A stretch of 11,872 nt of DNA from Paracoccaceae bacterium (GCA_030626365.1 DAOUPC010000054.1:1-11872); one strand, 5' to 3'. Numbered from the stretch's first letter, positions 1 to 5,973 are shown. Notes: generated by a model not told the origin, from the sequence alone. Translations and numbers: made by a program.

Positions 1-35
1 AGATGTCGGGAGTTCGAGCCTCTCATCACCCACCA
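1..35 (+). tRNA. 3' end of a tRNA, probably tRNA-Val (partial)
   Basis: The T arm is visible: stem GGGAG (8-12), loop TTCGAGC (13-19), stem CTCTC (20-24, one G-U pair). It is followed by the 3' acceptor strand ATCACCC (25-31), discriminator A32 and an encoded CCA (33-35). Bases 3-7 fit a five-base variable loop. The 5' part with the anticodon lies outside the window. The acceptor strand implies a 5' end of GGGTGAT, which I remember from Rhodobacteraceae tRNA-Val(UAC). The isotype is therefore inference; the tRNA identity itself is solid. Confidence 0.85.
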
Positions 36-91
36 TTTTCAGAACAGCTGAAACCCCTTTAAAATATAGCTTATCGCTGACGCTAGTTTTC

Positions 92-133
92 GAATTCCAT
101 GGTAACTTGATCAGAATTCCATGGTAATTTGAT
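92..133. repeat. Two 20-bp direct repeats, 22-bp period
   Basis: The segment GAATTCCATGGTAACTTGAT (92-111) is repeated at 114-133 with one change (C to T), separated by two bases. Each copy contains an EcoRI-like GAATTC and the palindrome CCATGG. The 22-bp spacing is about two helical turns. The copies lie in AT-richer DNA just after the tRNA. Multiple short repeats near an end are typical of IS21-family insertion sequences, so this could be the remnant of an element end. A protein-binding site is the alternative. No transposase gene is present. Confidence 0.6.
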
Positions 134-249
134 TTGCGAGATTCCCGGCAATTGAAGTATGGATGCCTCAGTATTCATGTTTTGTTCTTGATCGACGTGA
201 CGCGAATCCTTATTGTGCCGATAACACAGCACGATGATTGGAACGTGGT

Positions 250-345
250 ATGGTTGGCAAGAGCTACAGAAGCGCCAAGACGGGGCAGTTTGTAACCCCC
301 AAGTTTGCGAAGACGCACCCGGCGACGACGGTCAAAGAAAAGTAG
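250..345 (+). CDS. Small basic protein of the YRSAKTGQFVT type (31 aa)
   Basis: This is a 31-codon frame from ATG 250 to TAG 343-345. The product is lysine- and threonine-rich, with a core YRSAKTGQFVTPKFAKTHP followed by ATTVKEK. I recognise this pattern (YRSAxTGxFVTxxxAxxxPxTTVxE) from short bacterial proteins of unknown function that carry one or two copies of it; databases have sometimes labelled them misleadingly as multidrug transporters. This one has no membrane segment. A GGA lies about 7 bases upstream of the ATG, a weak ribosome site; an in-frame TTG at 238 directly follows a stop and could add four residues. The gene stands alone between the tRNA and the mmsA terminator, with no partner in the same direction. 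Function unknown. The resemblance to a recognised pattern is the main reason to call it real. Confidence 0.6.
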   Translation: MVGKSYRSAKTGQFVTPKFAKTHPATTVKEK

Positions 346-420
346 GCGCGTGAAAATTTATTGGGGTGGTTTGCTTTGGTTCTGTCCCACAGGCGTTGAC
401 GTCAGACAATCTGTCGTCCC

Positions 421-451
421 CAAAAAGAAACCCCGGCCATGACAGCCGGGG
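421..451 (-). terminator. Intrinsic terminator of mmsA
   Basis: Read leftward, the stem CCCCGGC (451-445), a seven-base loop and GCCGGGG (437-431) are followed by TTTCTTTTTG (430-421). A perfect 7-bp GC-rich stem plus a U-rich tail, 32 bases after the mmsA stop, is a standard rho-independent terminator. Confidence 0.85.
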
Positions 452-483
452 CAATGTGGTAAGGGCCCGCAGGGACGGAAAAG

Positions 484-1983
484 TTACTCCATTACGGGAA
501 TGGAAAACTCGCCGCCTTCCTTGATGCCGCTGGGCCAGCGGGCAGTCACGGTCTTGGTGCGGGTATAGAATTTGAACGCATCCGGGCCGTGCTGATTCAG
601 ATCGCCAAACACCGACATTGTCCAGCCGCCAAACGTGTGATAGGCCAGCGGCACGGGGATTGGCACGTTGATGCCGACCATGCCCACGTTGATCCGGTTG
701 GCAAAGTCACGCGCCGCGTCACCGTCACGGGTAAAGATCGCCGTGCCGTTGCCGTATTCGTGGTCCATCGCCAGTTTCAGCGCGTCCTCATAGGTTTTCG
801 CGCGCATGGTGCACAGGACCGGGCCGAAAATTTCGGTCTTATAGATGTCCATATCGGCGGTCACGTTGTCAAACAGGTGCGGCCCGATGAAAAAGCCATT
901 CTCGTATCCCTGCAACGAAAACCCGCGCCCGTCGACCACCAGCTTGGCACCCTGATCGACGCCGGTCTGCACCAGACGTTCGATGTTGGCCTTGGCGGCG
1001 GCGGTGACAACCGGGCCGTAATCCACGTCATTGCCGGATGTATATGGCCCGACTTTCAGGCTCTCGATCCGTGGCACCAGCTTTTCCAGCAGCCGGTCGG
1101 CGGTATCGTCACCAACCGCAACAGCCACCGAAATCGCCATACAGCGTTCGCCCGCCGCGCCATATCCGGCCCCGACCAGCGCATCTGCCGCCTGATCCAT
1201 GTCCGCGTCGGGCATGATGATCATGTGGTTCTTGGCACCGCCAAAACATTGCACGCGCTTGGCGTTGGCGCAGCCCGTGGCATAGATGTATTCGGCAATC
1301 GGGGTGGACCCGACAAAGCCAACCGACTGGATCACATCGTGATGCAGGATCGCATCGACCGCGACCTTGTCGCCATTGACCACCTGAAGGATGCCCTTGG
1401 GCAACCCGGCCTCTTCGAACAGTTCGGCCAGCATCAGGGGCACTGATGGGTCGCGCTCGGACGGCTTGAGGATAAAGGCGTTGCCGCAGGCAATCGCCGG
1501 GGCGAACATCCACATGGGGATCATCGCGGGAAAGTTGAACGGGGTGATGCCCGCCGTTACGCCCAGGGCCTGACGCATGGAATACATGTCAATACCGGGG
1601 CCGGCGCTGTCGGTGAAATCACCTTTCAGCAGTTGTGGCGCACCGATGCAATATTCGACCACTTCCAGGCCACGCTGCACGTCACCGGCCGCATCGGGCA
1701 GGGTTTTGCCATGTTCACGGCTAAGCGCCTCGGCCAGCTTGTCCATGTCGCGGTTTAGCAGGCTGACGAACTTCATCAGCACCCGTGCGCGGCGCTGTGG
1801 GTTGGTGGCGGCCCATTTGGGTTGGGCGGCGGTGGCGTAGTCAACCGCGCGGTTCATTTCCTCGACCGATGCAAGCGGGGTTTGCGCCTGCACGTCGCCG
1901 GTGGCCGGGTTCATCACGTCGGCAAAGCGCCCGGAGGTGCCTTTGACATGTTCGCCGTTGATGTAGTGGGTCAGTTCTTGCAT
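484..1983 (-). CDS. mmsA: CoA-acylating methylmalonate-semialdehyde dehydrogenase
   Basis: The enzyme oxidises methylmalonate semialdehyde (from valine) or malonate semialdehyde to propionyl-CoA or acetyl-CoA, using NAD+ and CoA in the cytosol. The 499-residue length is normal for the family. Visible aldehyde-dehydrogenase features are the NAD-binding region ITPFNFPAMIPMWM (146-159) with FILKPSE (170-176), FVGSTPIA (223-230), FGGAKNH (247-253) and the catalytic cysteine 281 in GERCMA. In an ungapped comparison with ordinary ALDHs, the usual general-base Glu position is Phe247, which suits a CoA-dependent rather than hydrolytic enzyme. The C-terminal part has IFGPVL (385-390), followed by the FTRDGDAA and NVPIPVPLAYHTFGG region typical of MmsA. 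An AAGGAG site lies 8 bases before the ATG at 1983. The gene is divergent from a LysR-type regulator gene, the likely controller. Other valine-degradation genes are not in view. Confidence 0.95.
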   Translation of the reverse strand: MQELTHYINGEHVKGTSGRFADVMNPATGDVQAQTPLASVEEMNRAVDYATAAQPKWAATNPQRRARVLMKFVSLLNRDMDKLAEALSREHGKTLPDAAGDVQRGLEVVEYCIGAPQLLKGDFTDSAGPGIDMYSMRQALGVTAGITPFNFPAMIPMWMFAPAIACGNAFILKPSERDPSVPLMLAELFEEAGLPKGILQVVNGDKVAVDAILHHDVIQSVGFVGSTPIAEYIYATGCANAKRVQCFGGAKNHMIIMPDADMDQAADALVGAGYGAAGERCMAISVAVAVGDDTADRLLEKLVPRIESLKVGPYTSGNDVDYGPVVTAAAKANIERLVQTGVDQGAKLVVDGRGFSLQGYENGFFIGPHLFDNVTADMDIYKTEIFGPVLCTMRAKTYEDALKLAMDHEYGNGTAIFTRDGDAARDFANRINVGMVGINVPIPVPLAYHTFGGWTMSVFGDLNQHGPDAFKFYTRTKTVTARWPSGIKEGGEFSIPVME

Positions 1984-2101
1984 CTGGTTTTCTCCTTACT
2001 GATCACGTTGCGTACAAGATAGGCTTGCATAAATTCCATGAACAGAGGCAATATCCCAAACAGGCCGTGCAATTTCGCAAAATGGCCAACCGGAGGCCGC
2101 G
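1984..2101. promoter_or_regulatory. mmsA/lysR divergent control region
   Basis: This 118-bp gap must hold both divergent promoters. On the plus strand TTGCGT (2008-2013), a 16-base spacer and TAAATT (2030-2035) form a weak sigma70-like promoter for the regulator gene. TGCAATTTCGCAA (2068-2080) fits the LysR-type T-N11-A pattern and has TGC/GCA dyad symmetry. It lies about 22 bases before the regulator's start, which would suit autoregulation and control of mmsA. I could not pick a convincing mmsA promoter. These are pattern matches only. Confidence 0.35.
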
Positions 2102-2998
2102 ATGGAACCGCAGTGGGACGACATGAAGATATTTCTGGCCGTCGCCCGTCAGGAAAGCCTGTCGGGGGCAGGGCGGGTTCTGAAACTGGACCCGGCCACG
2201 GTGGGGCGGCGCATTGCGCGGCTTGAAGAGGCGGTACAGACCCCGCTGTTTGTCAAATCTCCCCAGGGCTATACCCTGAGCGCCGCCGGAGAGCGGATGC
2301 TGGAGCACGCCGAACAGGTAGAACAGGCCATGCGCGCCGCGACCGATGCGCTGGATGGCCCCAGCGAACGCCTAAGCGGGCAGATACGGATCGGCGCGCC
2401 GGACGGCAGCGCCAATTACCTGCTGCCACAGGTGTGCGCGGCGATTGGCGACGAAAACCCGGAACTGGATATTCAGATCGTTTCCCTGCCACGGGTGGTC
2501 AACCTGTCGCGCCGCGAGGCGGATATGGCCATTACCGTCAGCCAGCCCACGGCGGGGCAGTTTCTGGTGCAGAAGATCACCGATTACCACCTGCATCTGG
2601 CGGCCTCGCGGCGTTATCTGCGGACGCATGGCCATATCGACACGCTGGACGACCTTAAGGGGCGGCGGATGGTCGGGTATATTCCCGACATGATTTTTGA
2701 TGCGGAACTGGATTACCTAAGCGACTTGGGGATCAGCCGGGTCCATCTGGCGTCGAATTCGGTTGCGGTGCAGTTAAAGCTGCTGGTGCAGGGTGTGGGG
2801 CTGGGAATGGTGCATGATTTTGCGCTGCCATCGCATGGCCGGTTGCGCAAGGTGCTGGCGGATCAGGTTAGCCTGACGCGCAGTTTCTATCTGGTGCGCC
2901 ATCAGGGCGATCAGCGCAGCGCGCGGATGAACCGTTTCGCCGAAAGCCTGTGCGCGGGTTTGCGCGAAGAAGTGCATCGGCTGGAAAGCCTGACTTGA
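2102..2998 (+). CDS. LysR-family transcriptional regulator, probable regulator of mmsA
   Basis: A 298-residue protein with the LysR layout: an N-terminal winged helix-turn-helix (about residues 5-63, including FLAVARQESLSGAGRVL and the recognition-helix area DPATVGRRIARLE), a linker helix to about residue 90, and an effector-binding domain (about 92-295, beginning SGQIRIGAPDG). Length is normal. ATG 2102 has GGAGG at 2092-2096, five bases upstream. A second ATG at 2123 would give a more typical MKIFLAVARQ start but has a poorer ribosome site. Its position back-to-back with mmsA follows the usual LysR arrangement, so control of methylmalonate-semialdehyde dehydrogenase is the natural inference. 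The ligand is unknown. The stop lies within a TGACT-TGACT-TGACG repeat (2991-3005). Confidence 0.9.
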   Translation: MEPQWDDMKIFLAVARQESLSGAGRVLKLDPATVGRRIARLEEAVQTPLFVKSPQGYTLSAAGERMLEHAEQVEQAMRAATDALDGPSERLSGQIRIGAPDGSANYLLPQVCAAIGDENPELDIQIVSLPRVVNLSRREADMAITVSQPTAGQFLVQKITDYHLHLAASRRYLRTHGHIDTLDDLKGRRMVGYIPDMIFDAELDYLSDLGISRVHLASNSVAVQLKLLVQGVGLGMVHDFALPSHGRLRKVLADQVSLTRSFYLVRHQGDQRSARMNRFAESLCAGLREEVHRLESLT

Positions 2999-3059
2999 CT
3001 TGACGCGATATTGCGGCAACGCTTTGGAATACGAAAGATAATTACGGAGGTGCCACGGA

Positions 3060-3497
3060 ATGCTCGTTCATCAGATACTTAATTCCAAGTCAAAACCCGG
3101 AGTTTTGACCATCGTGTCCTCGGCGTCGGTGTCAGAGGCGGCGAAAATCCTGGCGGAAAACCGAATCGGATCGGTGGTGGTTTCGGATGATGGCGGCCAG
3201 ACGGGGGTGGGTATTCTGTCCGAACGTGACATCGTGCGCGAACTGGCCAACAGCGGGTCGGGCTGTCTGTCTGATCCGGTCAGCAAATACATGACCCGTG
3301 AACTGATCACCCGTTCCGGGCAGACATCGGTTCAGGAGGTCCTGACCCTGATGACCGAAGGGCGGTTCCGGCACATGCCGATCGTCGAGGACGCAAAGAT
3401 GATCGGCCTGGTGACACTGGGCGATATGGTCAAGGCGCAATTGTCTGAACTGGCAATGGAAAAGAAGGCGCTTGAAGGCATGATCATGGGGCACTGA
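3060..3497 (+). CDS. CBS-domain pair protein
   Basis: A 145-residue protein made almost entirely of two CBS motifs, which together form a Bateman module binding adenine nucleotides such as AMP or ATP. CBS1 spans roughly residues 1-67 (VSEAAKILAENRIGSVVVSD, then VGILSERDIVREL). CBS2 spans about 76-130 (VQEVLTLMTEGRFRHMPIVE, then MIGLVTLGDMVKAQ). A short C-terminal helix, LSELAMEKKALEGMI, is typical of stand-alone proteins of this kind and may serve dimerisation. No catalytic domain is attached, so it is likely a sensor or regulator; the target is unknown. GGAGGT at 3046-3051, eight bases before the ATG, sets the start. It lies 61 bases after the LysR gene and 117 bases before coaD, in the same direction, but a large inverted repeat separates it from coaD, so co-transcription is uncertain. 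Confidence 0.9.
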   Translation: MLVHQILNSKSKPGVLTIVSSASVSEAAKILAENRIGSVVVSDDGGQTGVGILSERDIVRELANSGSGCLSDPVSKYMTRELITRSGQTSVQEVLTLMTEGRFRHMPIVEDAKMIGLVTLGDMVKAQLSELAMEKKALEGMIMGH

Positions 3498-3529
3498 GGG
3501 TGCCCTAGGGACCCGGCCTCCAGATAATT

Positions 3530-3579
3530 TTGACACTTGGCAAACAGACCTATTGCAAATCGCAGCGCGGTCTGTTTGC
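3530..3579 (+). promoter_or_regulatory. 11-bp perfect inverted repeat with promoter-like TTGACA before coaD
   Basis: GCAAACAGACC (3540-3550) and GGTCTGTTTGC (3569-3579) are perfect 11-bp complements around an 18-base loop. A consensus -35 hexamer TTGACA lies at 3530-3535, just before the first arm. TATTGC (3551-3556) is a possible -10, though its 15-base spacing is short. No U-run follows on either strand, so an intrinsic terminator is unlikely. An operator or an RNA hairpin in the coaD leader fits better. Confidence 0.5.
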
Positions 3580-3614
3580 GTGCGCGCCATGAATGATACC
3601 ATTGGAGGTTTCAC

Positions 3615-4109
3615 ATGCGGACGGCATTGTATCCCGGCACTTTTGACCCGCTGACGCTGGGCCATATCGACATCATCCGGCGGGCCTCGATGCTGGTGGA
3701 CCGATTGGTGATTGGCGTTGCGATCAATCGCGACAAGGGGCCGATGTTTACCCTGGAAGAGCGGGTGGCGATGATCGAGGCCGAATGCACCAAGCTGAGC
3801 GAACAGACCGGCACCGAGATCGTGGCGCACCCGTTCGAGAACCTGTTGATTAATTGCGCGCATGATGTGGGGGCGCAGATCATCGTGCGCGGCCTAAGGG
3901 CGGTCGCGGATTTTGAATATGAATTTCAGATGGTTGGCATGAACCGGGTTCTTGATAGTTCGGTTGAAACGGTATTTCTGATGGCCGAGGCACGGCATCA
4001 GGCGATTGCCAGCAAACTGGTAAAAGAGATCGCCCGTCTGGGGGGCGATGTATCAAAGTTTGTCACCCCACAGGTGAATGAGGCCCTGTTGGAGCGGCTG
4101 TCCCTTTAG
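3615..4109 (+). CDS. coaD: Phosphopantetheine adenylyltransferase (PPAT)
   Basis: CoaD transfers AMP from ATP to 4'-phosphopantetheine to give dephospho-CoA, the next-to-last step of CoA biosynthesis, in the cytosol. The 164-residue length is typical of bacterial PPAT. The N-terminal ALYPGTFDPLTLGHIDII segment carries the nucleotidyltransferase (T/H)xGH motif at TLGH. VIGVAINRDK, the family signature IVRGLRAVADFEYEFQM, and the C-terminal ASKLVKEIARLGGDVS segment, equivalent to the ATP-binding SSS(L/M)(V/I)(K/R)E loop, are all present. In that loop the usual first serines are replaced by Ala-Ser, a mild variant. GGAGG at 3604-3608, six bases before ATG 3615, supports the start. The gene is probably transcribed from its own promoter near 3530. 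Its neighbours, a CBS protein and convergent gap genes, give no pathway link. Confidence 0.97.
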   Translation: MRTALYPGTFDPLTLGHIDIIRRASMLVDRLVIGVAINRDKGPMFTLEERVAMIEAECTKLSEQTGTEIVAHPFENLLINCAHDVGAQIIVRGLRAVADFEYEFQMVGMNRVLDSSVETVFLMAEARHQAIASKLVKEIARLGGDVSKFVTPQVNEALLERLSL

Positions 4110-4187
4110 ACGGGTTCACAAAACGGGGTTACGCCAAGTGTGGGTGCGCGCCGGGGGCTGGTGGTGTGTTCTGACGGGCCGGTGGCC

Positions 4188-4331
4188 CTAGCGCCAGAAG
4201 GCCATCCATTCGGTCAGATCAAACAGCTTTTTGGACAGGAATATCAGGTGCTGGGGGCCAAATAAAAACAGGTCAAGCGCCACGCCACACACCAAAAGCA
4301 GACCCAGAAACAGGGCGATAGGATTGGTCAT
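4188..4331 (-). CDS. 47-aa single-helix membrane protein
   Basis: The short frame runs leftward from ATG 4331 to TAG 4188-4190. The protein begins MTNPIALFLGLLLVCGVALD; residues 5-25 form one strongly hydrophobic helix. A short loop containing FGPQ is followed by an amphipathic stretch with KK at 34-35 and an aromatic end, EWMAFWR. A GAGGA ribosome site stands five bases before the ATG. It lies 127 bases downstream of gap on the same strand, so it may be the last gene of a gap transcript. I recall similar mini-proteins near gap in Rhodobacteraceae, but cannot verify this. No enzymatic motif is present. It is probably inserted in the inner membrane with the aromatic/basic tail at the surface. 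Function unknown. Confidence 0.72.
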   Translation of the reverse strand: MTNPIALFLGLLLVCGVALDLFLFGPQHLIFLSKKLFDLTEWMAFWR

Positions 4332-4428
4332 ATCTGTCCTCGTTAGCTCTGCAACGTGCCCGGAAAAACGCCCGGAAAACTATGCCCGAGGGGGCGTTTG
4401 ATCGCAAGCGGTTCAGCGCACGGGATCG

Positions 4429-4461
4429 GGCCCGGATCAGGCCCGGATCAGGCCGGTATCA
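4429..4461 (-). repeat. Three 11-bp tandem units spanning the gap stop codon
   Basis: Read leftward: TGATACCGGCC (4461-4451), TGATCCGGGCC (4450-4440), TGATCCGGGCC (4439-4429). Each unit starts with TGA, and the first TGA is the actual stop of gap. The last two units are identical. It looks like replication-slippage duplication of the stop region. No U-tract follows, so it is not an obvious terminator. Confidence 0.85.
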
Positions 4462-5457
4462 GGCGGTGGCCATCGCCACGGCAACATCCGCCATCCGCAC
4501 CGAAAAGCCCCATTCATTGTCATACCACGCCAGTACCCGTACCAGACGATTGTCAACAACCCGTGTCTGGTCCGGTGCAAAGATCGAACTGTATTCAGTA
4601 TGGTTAAAGTCGATCGATACTTTCAGTTCCGGGTCATAGGACATAACCCGCCCCATCGGCCCGGCGACTGCCGTTGCCACGGCGGCGTTGATTTCTTCGA
4701 CGCTTACTTCGCGTGCGGCACGAAATGTCAGGTCCACAGCCGATACATTCGGCGTTGGCACCCGCATGGCTGACCCGTCCAGCCGCCCTTTGAGGTTGGG
4801 CAGCACCTCGCCCAGTGCCGCGGCTGCCCCGGTCGAGGTGGGGATGATCGCCATCGCCGCCGCGCGGGCGCGGTAAAGGTCGCTGTGGCGCCGGTCCAGC
4901 GTTGGCTGATCACCGGTATAGGAATGGATCGTGGTCATGATCCCGTGTTCGATGCCAACAGCTTCGTCCAATACCTTGGCAAGCGGGGCCAGACAGTTGG
5001 TGGTGCATGACCCGTTCGAAATCATCGTGTCGCCGGTTTTCAACTGGTCCTCGTTGACGCCATAAACGATGGTTTTTTGCACGTTTTTGGCCGGGGACGA
5101 GATAAGCACCGATTTCGCGCCCTGTTCAAGATGCACGGCGGCCTTGTTGCCATCGTTGAACTGGCCGGTGCATTCCAGAACCACGTCGCAGCCCGACCAA
5201 TCCAGTTCAGCGGGGTCATAGGTTGAAAACATCTTGATCTCGCCGGCACCCAGATCAAGGGTTTTATCACCGACCCGGATGTCGGTGCCAAAGCGGCCAT
5301 GCACACTGTCATAACGCAGCAGATGCGCGGCGGTTTCCAGTGGCCCGGTGGCGTTGACCTTGATGACCGCGATGTCGTTACGCCCGCTGGCCGCAATATG
5401 CGACAGGGTGCAGCGGCCAATGCGGCCAAATCCGTTGATACCGACAGTAATGGTCAT
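4459..5457 (-). CDS. gap: Glyceraldehyde-3-phosphate dehydrogenase, type I
   Basis: This GAPDH interconverts glyceraldehyde-3-phosphate and 1,3-bisphosphoglycerate. From ATG 5457 it has 332 residues, a normal length, and begins MTITVGINGFGRIGR, the nucleotide-binding signature. Active-site SNGSCTTNC holds Cys151; the catalytic His178 follows in TTIHSYTG. VRVLAWYDNEWGFS near the C-terminus is standard. Two cofactor positions differ from NAD enzymes: the usual Asp after the second strand is Ala36 (VNATG), and the Leu-Pro before the HKDL motif is Arg189-Arg190 (LDRRHSDL). These changes suggest NADP use, as in gluconeogenic or photosynthetic forms. An in-frame ATG at 5490 would add 11 residues (MAHNNIAMGRI), but it overlaps a possible -10 box and family members start at the later Met. 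The gene is followed by a 47-aa membrane-protein gene and preceded by a LacI-like palindrome. Confidence 0.95.
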   Translation of the reverse strand: MTITVGINGFGRIGRCTLSHIAASGRNDIAVIKVNATGPLETAAHLLRYDSVHGRFGTDIRVGDKTLDLGAGEIKMFSTYDPAELDWSGCDVVLECTGQFNDGNKAAVHLEQGAKSVLISSPAKNVQKTIVYGVNEDQLKTGDTMISNGSCTTNCLAPLAKVLDEAVGIEHGIMTTIHSYTGDQPTLDRRHSDLYRARAAAMAIIPTSTGAAAALGEVLPNLKGRLDGSAMRVPTPNVSAVDLTFRAAREVSVEEINAAVATAVAGPMGRVMSYDPELKVSIDFNHTEYSSIFAPDQTRVVDNRLVRVLAWYDNEWGFSVRMADVAVAMATA

Positions 5458-5487
5458 GATACGCCCCATAGCAATGTTGTTGTGCGC

Positions 5488-5515
5488 CATATAGCCCCGA
5501 GTGAGACCTGTCGAA
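5488..5515 (-). promoter_or_regulatory. Possible gap promoter
   Basis: Read leftward, TTCGAC (5515-5510), a 16-base spacer and TATATG (5493-5488) resemble a sigma70-type promoter. Transcription would begin near 5480, leaving a leader of about 20 bases before ATG 5457 and excluding the upstream ATG 5490. Pattern match only. Confidence 0.35.
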
Positions 5516-5541
5516 AGGGTAAAAGGGTCGCGTTATGAACA

Positions 5542-5574
5542 TGTTAGCGCAATCTTATGCCGGTTGCGCTAACG
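5542..5574. promoter_or_regulatory. LacI-type operator-like inverted repeat upstream of gap
   Basis: GTTAGCGCAA (5543-5552) and TTGCGCTAAC (5564-5573) are perfect 10-bp complements around an 11-base loop. Each arm also resembles half of TGTTAGCGCTAACA, an operator form common for LacI-family regulators: TGTTAGCGCAATCT (5542-5555) matches 11 of 14 positions and CGGTTGCGCTAACG (5561-5574) matches 10 of 14. It lies about 86 bases upstream of the gap start and 22 bases past the stop of the channel gene. No U-run follows on the minus strand, so a terminator for the channel operon is less likely. Confidence 0.5.
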
Positions 5575-5595
5575 CTTGCCCCTGCCGGGCCGGGC

Positions 5596-5973
5596 CTAGA
5601 CGTCGGGGTGTGGTTTGTTATCGGCATTGGCGGCTGCATCGGCGGCGGGTTGTTCGTCTTCGGCCCGGTGATTGCCCAGCCGCCCGATCAGCCATTCGGT
5701 GTGTTCCTGACGTTTGCGCATGTGAAACACGGCAAACTGCTGGATCGCCATGACAAACACCCCCAGACCGACAAAGATAAAGGCGGTGGTGCCGATCATG
5801 CCCAGCGGCGTGACCGGCACCAGTTTGCCATAGCCGACGGTTGAAATGGTGATCACCGTGAAGAAATAAGAATCCAGCCAGCCCCAGCCTTCGACAATGT
5901 GAAAGAACACCGTGCCCAGGGCAATGATGCCCACCAGCGATATGACCACGGTATGAACCTTGACGTTTTTCAC
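5596..5973 (-). CDS. Minimal two-helix potassium channel
   Basis: A 125-residue inner-membrane protein with the layout of a KcsA-like ion-channel pore: TM1 about 7-27 (HTVVISLVGIIALGTVFFHIV), pore helix about 33-44, selectivity filter TVGYG at 45-49, and TM2 about 57-80 (LGMIGTTAFIFVGLGVFVMAI). The tail (84-125) is charged and alanine-rich; no RCK/TrkA nucleotide-binding domain is attached. Such pores form tetramers that pass K+. The start is taken as GTG 5973, because it overlaps the upstream gene's stop as GTGA, an arrangement that favours translational coupling. A GTG at 6015 would add 14 residues that are hydrophilic and unlike the family. It is the last gene of a three-gene leftward operon. 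What gates it is unknown. Confidence 0.85.
   Translation of the reverse strand: MKNVKVHTVVISLVGIIALGTVFFHIVEGWGWLDSYFFTVITISTVGYGKLVPVTPLGMIGTTAFIFVGLGVFVMAIQQFAVFHMRKRQEHTEWLIGRLGNHRAEDEQPAADAAANADNKPHPDV

Noticed and set aside
405..416. The 12-mer GACAATCTGTCG shared with 8252-8263, both intergenic.
   Set aside because: A few 12-mers are expected to match by chance in a window of this size, and the flanks do not agree.
589..1446. Long rightward open frame opposite mmsA (285 codons).
   Set aside because: It is fully antisense to a well-conserved gene, rich in His/Val/Arg as expected from the reverse of GC-biased codons, and has no family features.
3132..3863. Long leftward open frame across the CBS gene and coaD (243 codons).
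   Set aside because: It runs antisense through two recognised genes and their intergenic hairpin; the composition is that of a shadow frame.
4176..4188. GGGCC-GGT-GGCCC hairpin between coaD and the 47-aa gene.
   Set aside because: The stem is only 5 bp and no U-run follows on either strand, so I do not call a terminator.
5458..5490. Upstream in-frame ATG for gap adding 11 residues.
   Set aside because: GAPDH proteins start at MTITVGINGFG; the extension is not family-like and overlaps the proposed -10 box.
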